From an uncultured Bacilli bacterium (GTDB lineage Bacteria; Bacillota_I; Bacilli_A; RF39; UBA660), in assembly GCA_934096705.1 (NCBI GenBank), contig CAKOMR010000006.1, forward strand, positions 3,704 through 67,703: DNA of 64,000 nucleotides, in the 5' to 3' direction. A program made the position numbers and the translations under genes. The stretch's first letter is position 1. Every line of letters begins with the position of its first letter. Below are positions 53,786-63,141 of the stretch, in pieces. Under the pieces are notes generated by a model. That model was not told the origin of the DNA. It saw only the letters and a list, made by a program, of their open reading frames with translations, and did no database searches.

Positions 53786-54200
53786 TATTTTGTAACATAT
53801 TTAATAAATCAATTTTAAACATTTCTTTTGAGGCATTTTGTTTAGAAATCATTATTCCTTTATATGTAGTAAGTTCACTTCTGTGGCCTTCTAATAAAAT
53901 ATCTTCTGGAGTTAATGTTTCAAGAATTACAATACCCTCTTTTTTATGAACTGTATATAAAAGTTTAACCTCTCCATGAATTTGAGTAAATATTTTATCA
54001 CTTGGAAGTTTTAATTCATAACTTTCTGTACCATTTTTCTTATTGCTAGCAACCATTTCTCCCACAAAATTACCATTTCTTAATGATGGATAATATTCGA
54101 AGTTTAATTTTTTGAAAGCTATCATGTTGTATTTTTTTAACGCTCTTTCTAATTTTCTAAATTCGTTCTCATTAACGTAATCTAATACATAACCTTTCAT
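53781..54200 (-). CDS. Protein of unknown function with the shared promoter module
   Basis: 139 aa, soluble, mixed alpha/beta, no Cys. I do not recognise the family. Single-gene unit with AGGGGG ribosome site. The promoter and leader are nearly the same as those of the membrane protein at 15827-16309. Confidence 0.65.
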   Translation of the reverse strand: MKGYVLDYVNENEFRKLERALKKYNMIAFKKLNFEYYPSLRNGNFVGEMVASNKKNGTESYELKLPSDKIFTQIHGEVKLLYTVHKKEGIVILETLTPEDILLEGHRSELTTYKGIMISKQNASKEMFKIDLLNMLQNK

Positions 54201-54226
54201 TTCTATTTCCCCCTTATTACGCTATG

Positions 54227-54255
54227 ATTATAGCATATTTTTTGTAAAATGTCAA
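54227..54255 (-). promoter_or_regulatory. Consensus promoter, twin of the one at 16334-16362
   Basis: TTGACA (54250-54255), 17 bp, extended -10 TGCTATAAT. GCTATAATCATAGC around the -10 box is a palindrome with five-bp arms. Confidence 0.85.
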
Positions 54256-54336
54256 ATTTACACCTCATTTATAGTATTTACCAATGGGATTAAATTATAC
54301 TATGAATGTTATTTTACGTCAAGAAAAAGTAATTTT

Positions 54337-55005
54337 TTAATATTTAATTGCTAATTTTCTACTATAATCATAACCATGTCCTAAGTCTTTAGGCTCGATT
54401 TGGCTACCTTTTATAGGTATTAAATAATAATTTATATGATACCTTCTCATTAAAACAAAAGTCATTTTTACATATAAATTTGTAGCTTGCTCAAATTGGC
54501 CATTTTGAATTAATGCACTTAATGGTTCAAAATAATTAGGCACTATAACTTCATTAATCATACTAAGAGTATTTTCTTTATCATTAGTATAAGACTCATA
54601 AACTTTTTTAGCGACTTTTACGCCATAAACGTCATAATCAAAAAGTATTTTTTTACCAAAATCTGATGTAAGTAAATAATCTCTTAAAGTTCTTAAACTT
54701 TCTAAATATATATGATTATCAGAATAACCTAAAATATCACAGCAAATCGTTGTTATGTAGCAAAAAGTATCTTTATCTCTACGTGGGTCATAACCATGAT
54801 TATTCATCCAGCTTACTGCCGATGATATATATGAATTGCTTTTTGCTATATCCCTTGAATATCTTGGACATTTTTCATCCATTGCCATAGGTCTTCCGTG
54901 ATAAGTACATCTAAATCCTCTTGTAGTAGCATCATTTTTTGATGACAAATCATAATTTTTACATGTTAAACAATAACCTTTATACTCACTTGCATAATCT
55001 TTCAT
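54337..55005 (-). CDS. Cys-rich N-terminus plus CFI-box-like domain protein
   Basis: 222 aa. Four Cys near the N-terminus (YCLTCKNYD, FRCTYHG, EKCPRY) could bind zinc. The middle reads CYITTICCDILGYSDNH and LESLRTLRDYLLTSDFGKKI, like the CFI-box domain (CFIATAAYG...LR.FRD..L). Function unknown. The start at 55005 follows GGGGG. Confidence 0.6.
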   Translation of the reverse strand: MKDYASEYKGYCLTCKNYDLSSKNDATTRGFRCTYHGRPMAMDEKCPRYSRDIAKSNSYISSAVSWMNNHGYDPRRDKDTFCYITTICCDILGYSDNHIYLESLRTLRDYLLTSDFGKKILFDYDVYGVKVAKKVYESYTNDKENTLSMINEVIVPNYFEPLSALIQNGQFEQATNLYVKMTFVLMRRYHINYYLIPIKGSQIEPKDLGHGYDYSRKLAIKY

Positions 55006-55028
55006 ATTAACCCCCATAAATTGCTCAT

Positions 55029-55057
55029 ATTATACTTTAAAGATTACCTTTTGTCAA
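55029..55057 (-). promoter_or_regulatory. Promoter of the CFI-box-like gene
   Basis: TTGACA (55052-55057), 17 bp, TATAAT (55029-55034). Confidence 0.85.
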
Positions 55058-55064
55058 ATTAAAA

Positions 55065-55085
55065 GCCTAAGAATTATTCTTAAGC
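55065..55085 (-). terminator. Weak terminator of the Smr gene
   Basis: Nine-bp stem GCTTAAGAA/TTCTTAGGC (one wobble pair) followed by TTTTAATTT; overlaps the stop codon. Confidence 0.55.
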
Positions 55086-55324
55086 TCAACTATAGTTTGT
55101 CCTAAATTCCAATTATCTAAATAAAACTTTTTTACCTGATGATTATTTTTAAGTACATTATGAACTTCTTTAGTTAAAATATTAGTACTTTTACCATGAA
55201 TTATTATTACTCCATCATTTTTAAGTAATACATTTAAATTAATAAAATCATTTACTAAAACTTCAACCATACTACTTTTTTCACCATGCAAATCAAGTTT
55301 TGGTGTTTTACTAGTAATTATCAT
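55067..55324 (-). CDS. Stand-alone Smr domain protein
   Basis: 85 aa. LDLHGEKSSMVE and IIIHGKSTNILTKEVHNVL are the two Smr motifs; the second lacks the last Gly of HGKGTG. Smr domains cut DNA or RNA, and some act on collided ribosomes. Overlaps the PfkB gene by 4 bp. Confidence 0.8.
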   Translation of the reverse strand: MIITSKTPKLDLHGEKSSMVEVLVNDFINLNVLLKNDGVIIIHGKSTNILTKEVHNVLKNNHQVKKFYLDNWNLGQTIVELKNNS

Positions 55325-56292
55325 TTTATGGTAGTTTGACCTGCTTCAGTTGGAATAACTGGAGAAACTACTTGTTTATTTTCTTCAGGAGCATATTTTT
55401 GATTAAAGTATTTCATAACTTCATCATATTCTGGTACTGATGGTTTACCACCTATTTTAACAACAGATAATCCTGAGGCAATGTTAGCAAATGTTATACA
55501 TTTTTCAACATCGTAGTCCTTTAAAATGCCATAAACAAATGCTCCCGCAAAAATATCTCCCGCTCCAGTTGTATCAACTGCGTTTACTTTTAAACCAGGC
55601 ATAACCTTTATTTGGTTATTTGCAGTATACATTGCTCCCTTTTCTCCAAGAGTTACAATAATGTTTCTATTTGGAAATTTATTTAGTAATGCTGAATAAG
55701 CATTTACTAATGAATTAGGATTATTAAAATCAATTTTAATTCCAGAGGCTGCAGAAGCAAAACCCTTTGAGCAAATTATGTATTTTACGTATTTACATAA
55801 CTCCAAAGTTTCCGAATTTGGAACTGTAGCATGAATGACAGTAATTTTGCTTGAATACTTATTTAATGCTGCTAAAGCGGCTCCATAGTCACTACTATCT
55901 ACTAAAACTAAATCAGGATCCATTGCGAATTCCGTTTTTTTCATGAGTAATTTCTCTTTATTTAAAGTAAAAATAGTATTAGATTTAGCATTTTGATTTA
56001 ATAAAATTAAACTAATTGGAGTTCTTTTTTCATAAGCAATTTCCATATATTCAGTATGAATACCAATTTTCTCAAGTTCTTTTCTAACAGAGTTACCAAA
56101 AGTATCATCGCCAACAATTGAACCGACGTATGTATCAATTTTATATTTTCCAATGGTATAAGCTGCATTTACTGTACATCCACCACTTGTTTCAGTAATC
56201 TTTGTAATATTATTTAAACTTCCCTCTTCAGGATATTTATCTATTTCACCAAATATATTATATTCACTACGACCAACACAAAGTACTTTCAT
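55321..56292 (-). CDS. PfkB-family carbohydrate kinase
   Basis: 323 aa ribokinase fold. SGGCTVNAAYTIGKY near the N-terminus, and NAVDTTGAGDIFAGAFVYG with the catalytic Asp and anion hole. Sugar substrate unknown. Confidence 0.88.
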   Translation of the reverse strand: MKVLCVGRSEYNIFGEIDKYPEEGSLNNITKITETSGGCTVNAAYTIGKYKIDTYVGSIVGDDTFGNSVRKELEKIGIHTEYMEIAYEKRTPISLILLNQNAKSNTIFTLNKEKLLMKKTEFAMDPDLVLVDSSDYGAALAALNKYSSKITVIHATVPNSETLELCKYVKYIICSKGFASAASGIKIDFNNPNSLVNAYSALLNKFPNRNIIVTLGEKGAMYTANNQIKVMPGLKVNAVDTTGAGDIFAGAFVYGILKDYDVEKCITFANIASGLSVVKIGGKPSVPEYDEVMKYFNQKYAPEENKQVVSPVIPTEAGQTTIK

Positions 56293-56382
56293 ATCATCAA
56301 CCTACTTTCTATTATCAATTATATAATAAAAAATTGATATTTTAAAGTGAAAAATGTATAATTGTTATTAGGGTGATAAATA

Positions 56383-56622
56383 ATGATAGTCGAAGAAAAC
56401 AAAACTTATAAACATTTTAAAGGAAACGTTTATAAAGTTTTATTCATTGGATATGATAGTGAAATTACTGATAGTGATGGTAATCCACGTAAACTTGTTA
56501 TTTACAAATCAAATCATGATGGTAAAATTTGGGTAAGACCATATGATAATTTTACTTCAAAAGTTGATAAAGAAAAATATCCAAATGCAGTACAAGAATA
56601 TCGTTTTGAAAAAGTAGATTAA
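56383..56622 (+). CDS. DUF1653-family protein
   Basis: 79 aa. YKHFKGNVYKVLFIGYDSE and VIYKSNHDGKIWVRPYDNF match DUF1653. Function unknown. AGGGTGA precedes the start. Convergent overlap of 4 bp with the DUF421 gene. Confidence 0.88.
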   Translation: MIVEENKTYKHFKGNVYKVLFIGYDSEITDSDGNPRKLVIYKSNHDGKIWVRPYDNFTSKVDKEKYPNAVQEYRFEKVD

Positions 56623-56631
56623 CTACTTTTT
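56609..56631. terminator. Bidirectional terminator over two stop codons
   Basis: Stem AAAAAGTAG/CTACTTTTT with a 5-nt loop and T runs on both strands; it contains the stop codons of both convergent genes. Confidence 0.8.
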
Positions 56632-57257
56632 TTTATTATATAAAGCTTTTTATTTTTATAAAAAGCATAAAATACTTCTTTCAAAGAAAGGTTATTTTCA
56701 CTTAATACATTTTTTAAGTAATTTTCATTTTTTCTTATATGTTTCAAAGCATCGTAATCCACTTTACCATCCAATATAACTGGCATTGGATAAATACTTT
56801 TTTTAAGAGGTTTATATTTAAAAATTGAAAGTTTGCCATTAGGCTCTAAAAAAGCATATTCAACTTCATTTATTTCTCTAATTTCTTTTTGTCTTAATGA
56901 TAAAAGCAAGTCATCCAAAGTGTACCTTTGTTTTATCATTTCATGATAGTTTATTTTACCATTTGAAATAATAAGTGATGGTTTGCCATCTAAAATTAAA
57001 CGTAGTTTTCTATTTTTAATTGAAATAAATGCTAATGCAATTTCTAAAAATACTAAAAGTCCTATAGGAATTACTGTTAAATACATAGGGTCAGAATGAT
57101 TTTCTATCGATATAGCCACGAGCTCAGCTATTAATATTGATACAATTAAATCAATTACACCAAGTTGTCCAACTTCTCTTTTACCCATAAGTCTATAGGA
57201 TATTGTAATAAAAAAATAAAAAAATAATGTTCTTATAACAACTTTAAATAAAACCAA
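56619..57257 (-). CDS. DUF421 (YetF-like) membrane protein
   Basis: 212 aa. Three N-terminal helices, then KRYTLDDLL-like (QRYTLDDLLLSLRQKEI) and ALKHIRKNENYL, as in DUF421. TTG start after AGGTGA. YetF relatives are found in spore membranes of Bacillus (YdfR, YkjA types); the role here is unknown. Confidence 0.85.
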   Translation of the reverse strand: MVLFKVVIRTLFFYFFITISYRLMGKREVGQLGVIDLIVSILIAELVAISIENHSDPMYLTVIPIGLLVFLEIALAFISIKNRKLRLILDGKPSLIISNGKINYHEMIKQRYTLDDLLLSLRQKEIREINEVEYAFLEPNGKLSIFKYKPLKKSIYPMPVILDGKVDYDALKHIRKNENYLKNVLSENNLSLKEVFYAFYKNKKLYIIKKSS

Positions 57258-57322
57258 TTATATCACCTATTTATATTATGAGCAAAGTAATATTATTTTA
57301 AACAAATCATATTCTTTATTAG

Positions 57323-57697
57323 GTGATTATTATAAAAAAAATATTAAAATATGGAAAATATATGGGTGTGTTTATATTAATTGAATTATCCTTAGCATTT
57401 ATTTTGGGTCTTTTAAATTTAATAGGTTTAAATAGTTATATAACAAATCTTATATCATTTATAGTTAATATATCATTATTCTTTTGTTTATCTTTTCAAA
57501 AAGGTAAAAACACTACAAAAAAGGGTTTTGTCGAAGGTATTATAAATGGGAGTTTACTTTTATGTAGTTTATTTATTATAACTTTAATATTTTTTCTTAA
57601 AAATATTAAAATAAGTATTTTGCTTTACTATTTAATATTAATGGCAAGCTCTATAATAGGAAGTATCCTTGGTAAAAACGCAAAAAAAGGAAAATAA
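57323..57697 (+). CDS. TIGR04086-family membrane protein
   Basis: Up to 124 aa with four helices and the segment KGFVEGIINGSLLLCSLFII. Family of unknown function often found near yajC/secDF in spore formers. The start is uncertain: GTG at the stated position has no ribosome site; ATG 13 codons later has only GGA. Confidence 0.7.
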   Translation: MIIIKKILKYGKYMGVFILIELSLAFILGLLNLIGLNSYITNLISFIVNISLFFCLSFQKGKNTTKKGFVEGIINGSLLLCSLFIITLIFFLKNIKISILLYYLILMASSIIGSILGKNAKKGK

Positions 57698-57707
57698 TTT
57701 CCTTTTT
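57684..57707. terminator. Bidirectional terminator
   Basis: Stem AAAAAGGAAA/TTTCCTTTTT with a 4-nt loop, between two convergent genes. Confidence 0.8.
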
Positions 57708-58011
57708 ATTTTTTCTTTCTGAAAAAAGTTCTTATAACGTAATATAAAAATACTATATATATAGCTAAAACTAGCCAACATATAATCGTATAAACTATTC
57801 CCGTCGTATAAGTTCCTGCAATATCTAAAATTGAGTCATGAAAATATTTATTAACTAAAACGGAAAATTCACTTACATTTAATAGTTTTTCTAATCTATC
57901 AAGTATTCTTAAAAAAATATCAACTATACATATTACGTAAACCACATTACTGAATTTTCTCATAAAAATTATTGTTAATACTATAAGTAAAATTAATATT
58001 GCTAAATCCAT
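57706..58011 (-). CDS. Small membrane protein of unknown function
   Basis: 101 aa, two or three helices with a charged middle, ending RTFFRKKK. Ribosome site AGGTGA. Not recognised. Confidence 0.6.
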   Translation of the reverse strand: MDLAILILLIVLTIIFMRKFSNVVYVICIVDIFLRILDRLEKLLNVSEFSVLVNKYFHDSILDIAGTYTTGIVYTIICWLVLAIYIVFLYYVIRTFFRKKK

Positions 58012-58106
58012 TTTATATCACCTACTATATAATGATATCACATTTTGAAAAAAATAATTATTATATATTGAGAATTATTCGTAAAAATATGTAAAAAAAA
58101 TCGAGT

Positions 58107-58367
58107 TTATTTTGACTCGATTATAAGTTTAATAGCAGTTTTCTTTTCACCGCCTATTTCTATATCTGAAAATGCTGGAATGGCAACCAAATTATCCCCC
58201 ATTGGTGCTACAAAACCTCTTGCTATAGCTAGTGCTTTAATTGCTTGATTTAAACTTCCAGCTCCAACAGTTTGTACTTCAACTGCCCTATTTTCGCGAA
58301 ATATATTAGCTATTGCTCCCGCAACTTTACTTGGATTTGATTTAGATCCTACTTTTAATATTTCCAT
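58107..58367 (-). CDS. spoVS: Stage V sporulation protein S
   Basis: 86 aa, matches SpoVS over its whole length (EILKVGSKSNPSKVAGAIAN, VGAGSLNQAIKALAIARGFV). In Bacillus it is expressed early and affects septation and spore coat completion. Ribosome site CGGAGG. Confidence 0.96.
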   Translation of the reverse strand: MEILKVGSKSNPSKVAGAIANIFRENRAVEVQTVGAGSLNQAIKALAIARGFVAPMGDNLVAIPAFSDIEIGGEKKTAIKLIIESK

Positions 58368-58412
58368 ATTTTCCTCCGTAATAATATATATGAAAATACT
58401 TTAATTTTAGAA

Positions 58413-58940
58413 CTATCTTTCACTGATTAAATAGTTTGTAATTGGATCTACTAGTTCTAAAATTCCATGAATAAAGTAGAAAAATCCCAATACCAACACT
58501 TGGACTTGTGGTTCATAATATAAATTAATTGTACATAATAAACCAGTTAAAACAAATAATATCAAAGTTATAATTCTTAATATATAGATTTTTTTATGTC
58601 TGTCATGATAATAGTCACATTTTTTTAGTTTTATTAAACTCATTAATGTAATCCAAACAAATAAAGTAAGTGCTAAATTCAAAGGATTTTTTTCAATATT
58701 AACAAGACCTAAAATAATAAGAGTAATAATACTTGCTATCATAGTAAATAATCCTTCATAATCTTTTGATTTAGTCGTAAGCAAATATTGAATTAAATTC
58801 ATTACTCCATAAAAAGATAAAACTCCCATAAAAATATATTTTACATTAATAATCTTAAGTAATGGAAAAATAAGCAGCAGACTTCCAACTATAATAAGTG
58901 TTACTGCAGTAACTAAATCAACAATTTGTTTTCTTTTCAT
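58413..58940 (-). CDS. Membrane protein translationally coupled to uppS
   Basis: 175 aa, five or six helices arranged like HdeD/DUF308 proteins (VGSLLLIFPLLKI, LLCTINLYYEPQ). Overlaps uppS by 23 bp with GGAGGG before ATG. Function unknown. Confidence 0.65.
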   Translation of the reverse strand: MKRKQIVDLVTAVTLIIVGSLLLIFPLLKIINVKYIFMGVLSFYGVMNLIQYLLTTKSKDYEGLFTMIASIITLIILGLVNIEKNPLNLALTLFVWITLMSLIKLKKCDYYHDRHKKIYILRIITLILFVLTGLLCTINLYYEPQVQVLVLGFFYFIHGILELVDPITNYLISER

Positions 58941-59637
58941 TTATCCCTCCAAATCTTCTATCTTTATGATAAAAAGAATCTATTATATTATCTATTTCTT
59001 TATTGCTTAAATCTGGAAATAATGTATCAATAAAAAATATTTCTGCATATGTAAGTTCATAAAGCATAAAGTTACTTAATCTATGGTCTCCACCAGTTCT
59101 TATTAATATATCGATTGGTGGTAAATTATTGTCCATATATTTATAAAAATTATCTCTATTAATATCATTTTTACTAACTACATTATTAACTAAATCATCA
59201 TGATATTTTTCTGCAGCCCTAATAATTTCTTCTTGACCGCCATAATTTAAACAAATATTTAAAATTGTACCGCAATTATCTTTAGTTTTATCAACAATAT
59301 TATCCATCGCAGATACAACATCACTTCGTAAATTATCTTTACTTCCACTAAAAACCACTTTAACACCTTTATTTACTAATTTTGTTAGTTTTTTATTAAA
59401 CATTTCAATAAAAAGATTCATTAAATAATCGACTTCTTCTTCACTTCTTTTAAAATTGTCAGTAGAAAATGCATAAACGCTTAAAACATTTACACCAAGT
59501 TCATTAATATAAAGTGCTATTTTTTCTAGTGTTTCAGAACCCTTTTTATGTCCCATACTACGATTTAATCCTCTTTTCTGAGCCCATCTTCCATTGCCAT
59601 CCATTATTATTGCTAAGTGTTTTAAATTATTTTCCAT
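58918..59637 (-). CDS. uppS: Isoprenyl transferase (undecaprenyl diphosphate synthase)
   Basis: 239 aa. IIMDGNGRWAQKRGLNRSMG with the catalytic Asp, and IDILIRTGGDHRLSNFMLYE. Makes the C55 lipid carrier for cell-wall synthesis. Confidence 0.96.
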   Translation of the reverse strand: MENNLKHLAIIMDGNGRWAQKRGLNRSMGHKKGSETLEKIALYINELGVNVLSVYAFSTDNFKRSEEEVDYLMNLFIEMFNKKLTKLVNKGVKVVFSGSKDNLRSDVVSAMDNIVDKTKDNCGTILNICLNYGGQEEIIRAAEKYHDDLVNNVVSKNDINRDNFYKYMDNNLPPIDILIRTGGDHRLSNFMLYELTYAEIFFIDTLFPDLSNKEIDNIIDSFYHKDRRFGGINEKKTNC

Positions 59638-59688
59638 ATATACCTTCTTACAAATATTATATTAGAATAAAATAGTATTTTCAATATA

Positions 59689-59889
59689 TTAATTAATTCT
59701 CATCTTATTAACATTTTTTGCAATTAAAATATTATTTTCTTTATATTCTATTCTAAATTCAACAACATCTCCAACAGTTAAATTTTGATTAAAAGATATA
59801 TCTTTTTTACAAAAATCAATAACTTTATTTTCAGAAATAATTGTTCCATATTTACCATTATAAGTTATAATTTGTCCAGTTTTTTTCAT
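59689..59889 (-). CDS. Small OB-fold (cold-shock-like) protein
   Basis: 66 aa. GQIITYNGKYGTIISENKVI and VGDVVEFRIEYKENN have the strand pattern of a CSD/S1-type OB fold, without the full RNP motifs. Probably nucleic-acid binding (inference). It follows the giant gene by 9 bp. Confidence 0.6.
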   Translation of the reverse strand: MKKTGQIITYNGKYGTIISENKVIDFCKKDISFNQNLTVGDVVEFRIEYKENNILIAKNVNKMRIN

Positions 59890-59898
59890 TTTTTCTCC

Positions 59899-62800
59899 TT
59901 ATATTATTTTTGTAAAATCTTGTTGAAACAAATTTTGTTCACAATTTTGCATTTCTTCGTAGCCTACGCTTTCTTGTAATGGTAGAATGCATTTTTCTAC
60001 TTCACCATCGTTTTTAATTGCAATATACCAATCTTCACCGCAAATAACTTTTTTATACTCTTGTTTAAAAAAAGGTTCAAAGTTTCTAGATTTATTTTCC
60101 TTTTCAGTTTGATTTTGTTCTAAACATACATTAAGAGCTTTTATTCTTGTTATTTCGCTTGACAAAGGTTCTAATGAAACTTTTTTTCTTGGCATTTCAT
60201 AAACAATTTTTGGAATCTCGTCATAAGATATATTTATGCTTTCCTCAGGCTCATTTAAAATTCTTTTCTTAGAAGATAGTAAAATAGCAGTTTTATTAAT
60301 ATCTGCATGTGGAAACTTTTCAATAAAATTTTTATCATTAATTAAAGGATATACATTATAATCTGTGTTCATAGGAGTTGATGAAGTATTTAATAAAACG
60401 TAATCTATATTATCATCTGCATTTATTGCACTAGTAATTATTTGATCTGCAATTGCTTTATATGTTTCAATTGAGCAAAATGCTCCAGAACCTCCGGAAG
60501 CTACTAACTGAATCATATTGCCTCTTCGGAATGCAAATATTCTTGAAACTAATTTATTTTGGTCATTTTTTATTAAAATAACATCTGCAGTTTGTTCTAA
60601 TAATACTTCTCTATAAGTTGTTCCTACACCACTATTTTGTAAATCTATACAGCTTCCATCTTGGGGTTTTTTTCCAATAGCAAGCCTTTCAGGATTAGCA
60701 TAATCTCCAGATTTAAAATAGTGATATGTTTTATCAGAACTTTCATATGATATTGGGGGAACAAAGCTTGATTTTTTAGATAACATTTTAAAGTAAAAAT
60801 CTAAATATGCTTTTGCATTTTCTTCACCAACTAACTTAGTAGTTTCACTTCCTAAAGCAAAAAGTGTTATATCATCTAAAGCACTATATGCATTTGATAA
60901 ATATATTGCATCAGAAAGATTATTTAAAAATAACATATTTTCATTAATTTCATGATTTGTACTTGAACCTTTTAATTTATCACAAACCCTTTGATAATTA
61001 CTTAGCATGTTTATATATACATCTACATTAATAGCAACATTTACAAATGGTAAAAAATAAGCAATGTTTTTAATGCCATCTTTATTTGCTAATATTTCAT
61101 CAAGGGTTTCACTGCTTACATTAAGTAAAATTTCTGCTAAGTTTTCATAAATTTTATCTTGACTACAAATTACAAAATTAAATGGATTTAATCCAAGATT
61201 TTTTCGATACATCGGCAATATAAACGCATTTTCTGGAGAAAGATTTACTCTATTAATATACTTAAATTTAATTTGTTCAAATTTTCTTTTAATATAATCT
61301 ATTACTTCAGAATTATTTGTTTTTAATACGTAACTAATATTAGTTTCATTTAAAGAGTCACTTTTAACTAAATTCTTTAACATTTCACAGTAATTATTAT
61401 TTATAATAATACCTTGTTTCTTTAAATCTTTGTTATTAATAATTTCTTGACAAATATTATCTAATTCTTTTTCAAATTCTTCATCGGTAATACCAAGTTC
61501 ACTATATCTTTTTTGTCTTAATAAATCACCAACAATTTTAATTTTTTTGCCATTTAAAATTGTGCTTTCTTTTTTTGAAGTTATTTTTAATTTCATTTTA
61601 ATTTCTTCTAAAAAAGCGCTTTTTTCTTTGCTCATATAATAATTTCTATTTTGATTCAATATTCTATTACAAAAATCGCTAGTTACAGATAATAATAAAG
61701 TTTTTTCCTTTAAAAATGAATCATAAAATTGTTTTAGTTCATCACAAATACTTTCTATAGATAAACTTCTTCCTGTAAATTCATATATATCATTAGCAAG
61801 TGTTTTTATGCAATCGTCATTAAAATCATTAGCTTTTATAAATGTGTGATATATTTCATCGTTTAATGAAACTATATCTGGATATTTTAATTTATATTTA
61901 TCTCTATTATATTTTATAGATATTATTCCATCAACTGTTTTATCTAGAATAGAAAAATATTCATTTTGCAATTTTATGTCTTTTTCATAAACGGAAAAAT
62001 TTAAAGTTTCTACTAATTCTGATAATTTACCAACATCATTGTTTCCACCAAATTCTGGTGATAAAAAATGTAAATCTTTTATTCCCTTATTTTCACTTAA
62101 CGCTTTGACAATTAAATCTTTCTTTTCTTTTTTATCCATATAAGGATAAAAGTTTCTAAAATGCGGCAAATGGTTCATTATAATAGGATTTCCAGCTAAA
62201 TTTGGATGTTTTAAAATATCTTCTTCCGTAATGTGATAATCATTTAAAGCACGTTGTATAATTGTAGGATTAATATAGCATGTATCTGCTACATACAAAA
62301 TTAATTGAGGATTATTTTTTATAGCGGGCTCCATAATTAATGATTCTTTACATAATAAATTATTTTTAATTAAATCTTCTTCACAAGCAATATATCCCCT
62401 ATCAATTGCAGATTTTATATTTTTTTCATTTAAAAGCACCTTGCTAAAATAGACAATAGCCGAAGGATCATTTTCAAAAACTTTTAATAAAATAGAATTA
62501 TTTTTTATTAAAGTTGAATTAGATACCAAATCTTCTTTAGTTATAATAATTCCTTTTTCTATAGCATACTTTACATATTTCTCTATTTCTCCTGGAAGAA
62601 ACATATGCATATTAAATTTCAAAATTATTTTGGGATTCTTTTCTATTGCTCTAAACATTAAAATTTCACTATTTTGTAAAATATTATAGGTCATTAAATC
62701 ATGCTCAGATGGTATATAATTTGAATCTTCTAAAATAGTCAAGATATCAGAATCTATAAAATCAGGTGACATAAGCCTAATATATTCAGGCTTTACTAAA

Positions 62801-63135
62801 AGTATCTTTTTACAAATACTTTTATTGTTCATTAGAATTGGAAATCTATCTATTGCTTTTGATAAATAAAACGTATTTAAATTTACTATTTTATTTATAC
62901 ATTCATCAGATAACGCAGCATTATCAAAATAAAATATTGAATCCATATCTTTATCTAACATATAAGAAAAAACTTTGCTATTTCTACTTAATTCTTTATT
63001 TTGTGTAAAAAGTGTTGCAGGAATATCAATTGTTTTTACTATGTCAAAAAAATCTTCTTCAGTTAATAAAGAAAAATTTTTTTCAACATATTTTTTTAGT
63101 AATGCTCTAGGTAAAAATCTCACTACTTTATTCAT
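59899..63135 (-). CDS. Large protein of unknown function with N-terminal helical repeats
   Basis: 1078 aa, cytoplasmic, no signal peptide. About residues 20-330 contain repeats of the kind I..N..L..NS.IL..AI..NP..I, like DUF4116-type helical repeats. The centre is helical. A conserved-looking C-terminal domain (about 810-960) has CIDLQNSGVGTTYREVLLEQ and LVSRIFAFRRGNMIQLVASG. I could not assign it to a known family. No ribosome site exists; TATAAT ends 6 nt before ATG 63135, so a leaderless start is likely, and the upstream ATG at 63153 overlaps that -10 box. Confidence 0.7.
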   Translation of the reverse strand: MNKVVRFLPRALLKKYVEKNFSLLTEEDFFDIVKTIDIPATLFTQNKELSRNSKVFSYMLDKDMDSIFYFDNAALSDECINKIVNLNTFYLSKAIDRFPILMNNKSICKKILLVKPEYIRLMSPDFIDSDILTILEDSNYIPSEHDLMTYNILQNSEILMFRAIEKNPKIILKFNMHMFLPGEIEKYVKYAIEKGIIITKEDLVSNSTLIKNNSILLKVFENDPSAIVYFSKVLLNEKNIKSAIDRGYIACEEDLIKNNLLCKESLIMEPAIKNNPQLILYVADTCYINPTIIQRALNDYHITEEDILKHPNLAGNPIIMNHLPHFRNFYPYMDKKEKKDLIVKALSENKGIKDLHFLSPEFGGNNDVGKLSELVETLNFSVYEKDIKLQNEYFSILDKTVDGIISIKYNRDKYKLKYPDIVSLNDEIYHTFIKANDFNDDCIKTLANDIYEFTGRSLSIESICDELKQFYDSFLKEKTLLLSVTSDFCNRILNQNRNYYMSKEKSAFLEEIKMKLKITSKKESTILNGKKIKIVGDLLRQKRYSELGITDEEFEKELDNICQEIINNKDLKKQGIIINNNYCEMLKNLVKSDSLNETNISYVLKTNNSEVIDYIKRKFEQIKFKYINRVNLSPENAFILPMYRKNLGLNPFNFVICSQDKIYENLAEILLNVSSETLDEILANKDGIKNIAYFLPFVNVAINVDVYINMLSNYQRVCDKLKGSSTNHEINENMLFLNNLSDAIYLSNAYSALDDITLFALGSETTKLVGEENAKAYLDFYFKMLSKKSSFVPPISYESSDKTYHYFKSGDYANPERLAIGKKPQDGSCIDLQNSGVGTTYREVLLEQTADVILIKNDQNKLVSRIFAFRRGNMIQLVASGGSGAFCSIETYKAIADQIITSAINADDNIDYVLLNTSSTPMNTDYNVYPLINDKNFIEKFPHADINKTAILLSSKKRILNEPEESINISYDEIPKIVYEMPRKKVSLEPLSSEITRIKALNVCLEQNQTEKENKSRNFEPFFKQEYKKVICGEDWYIAIKNDGEVEKCILPLQESVGYEEMQNCEQNLFQQDFTKII

Positions 63136-63141
63136 ACATAA

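Noticed and set aside
57526..57536. TTTTGTCGAAG, a Spo0A-box match
   Set aside because: It lies inside the coding region of a membrane protein (codons for the FVEG segment), with no promoter nearby, so it is most likely chance.
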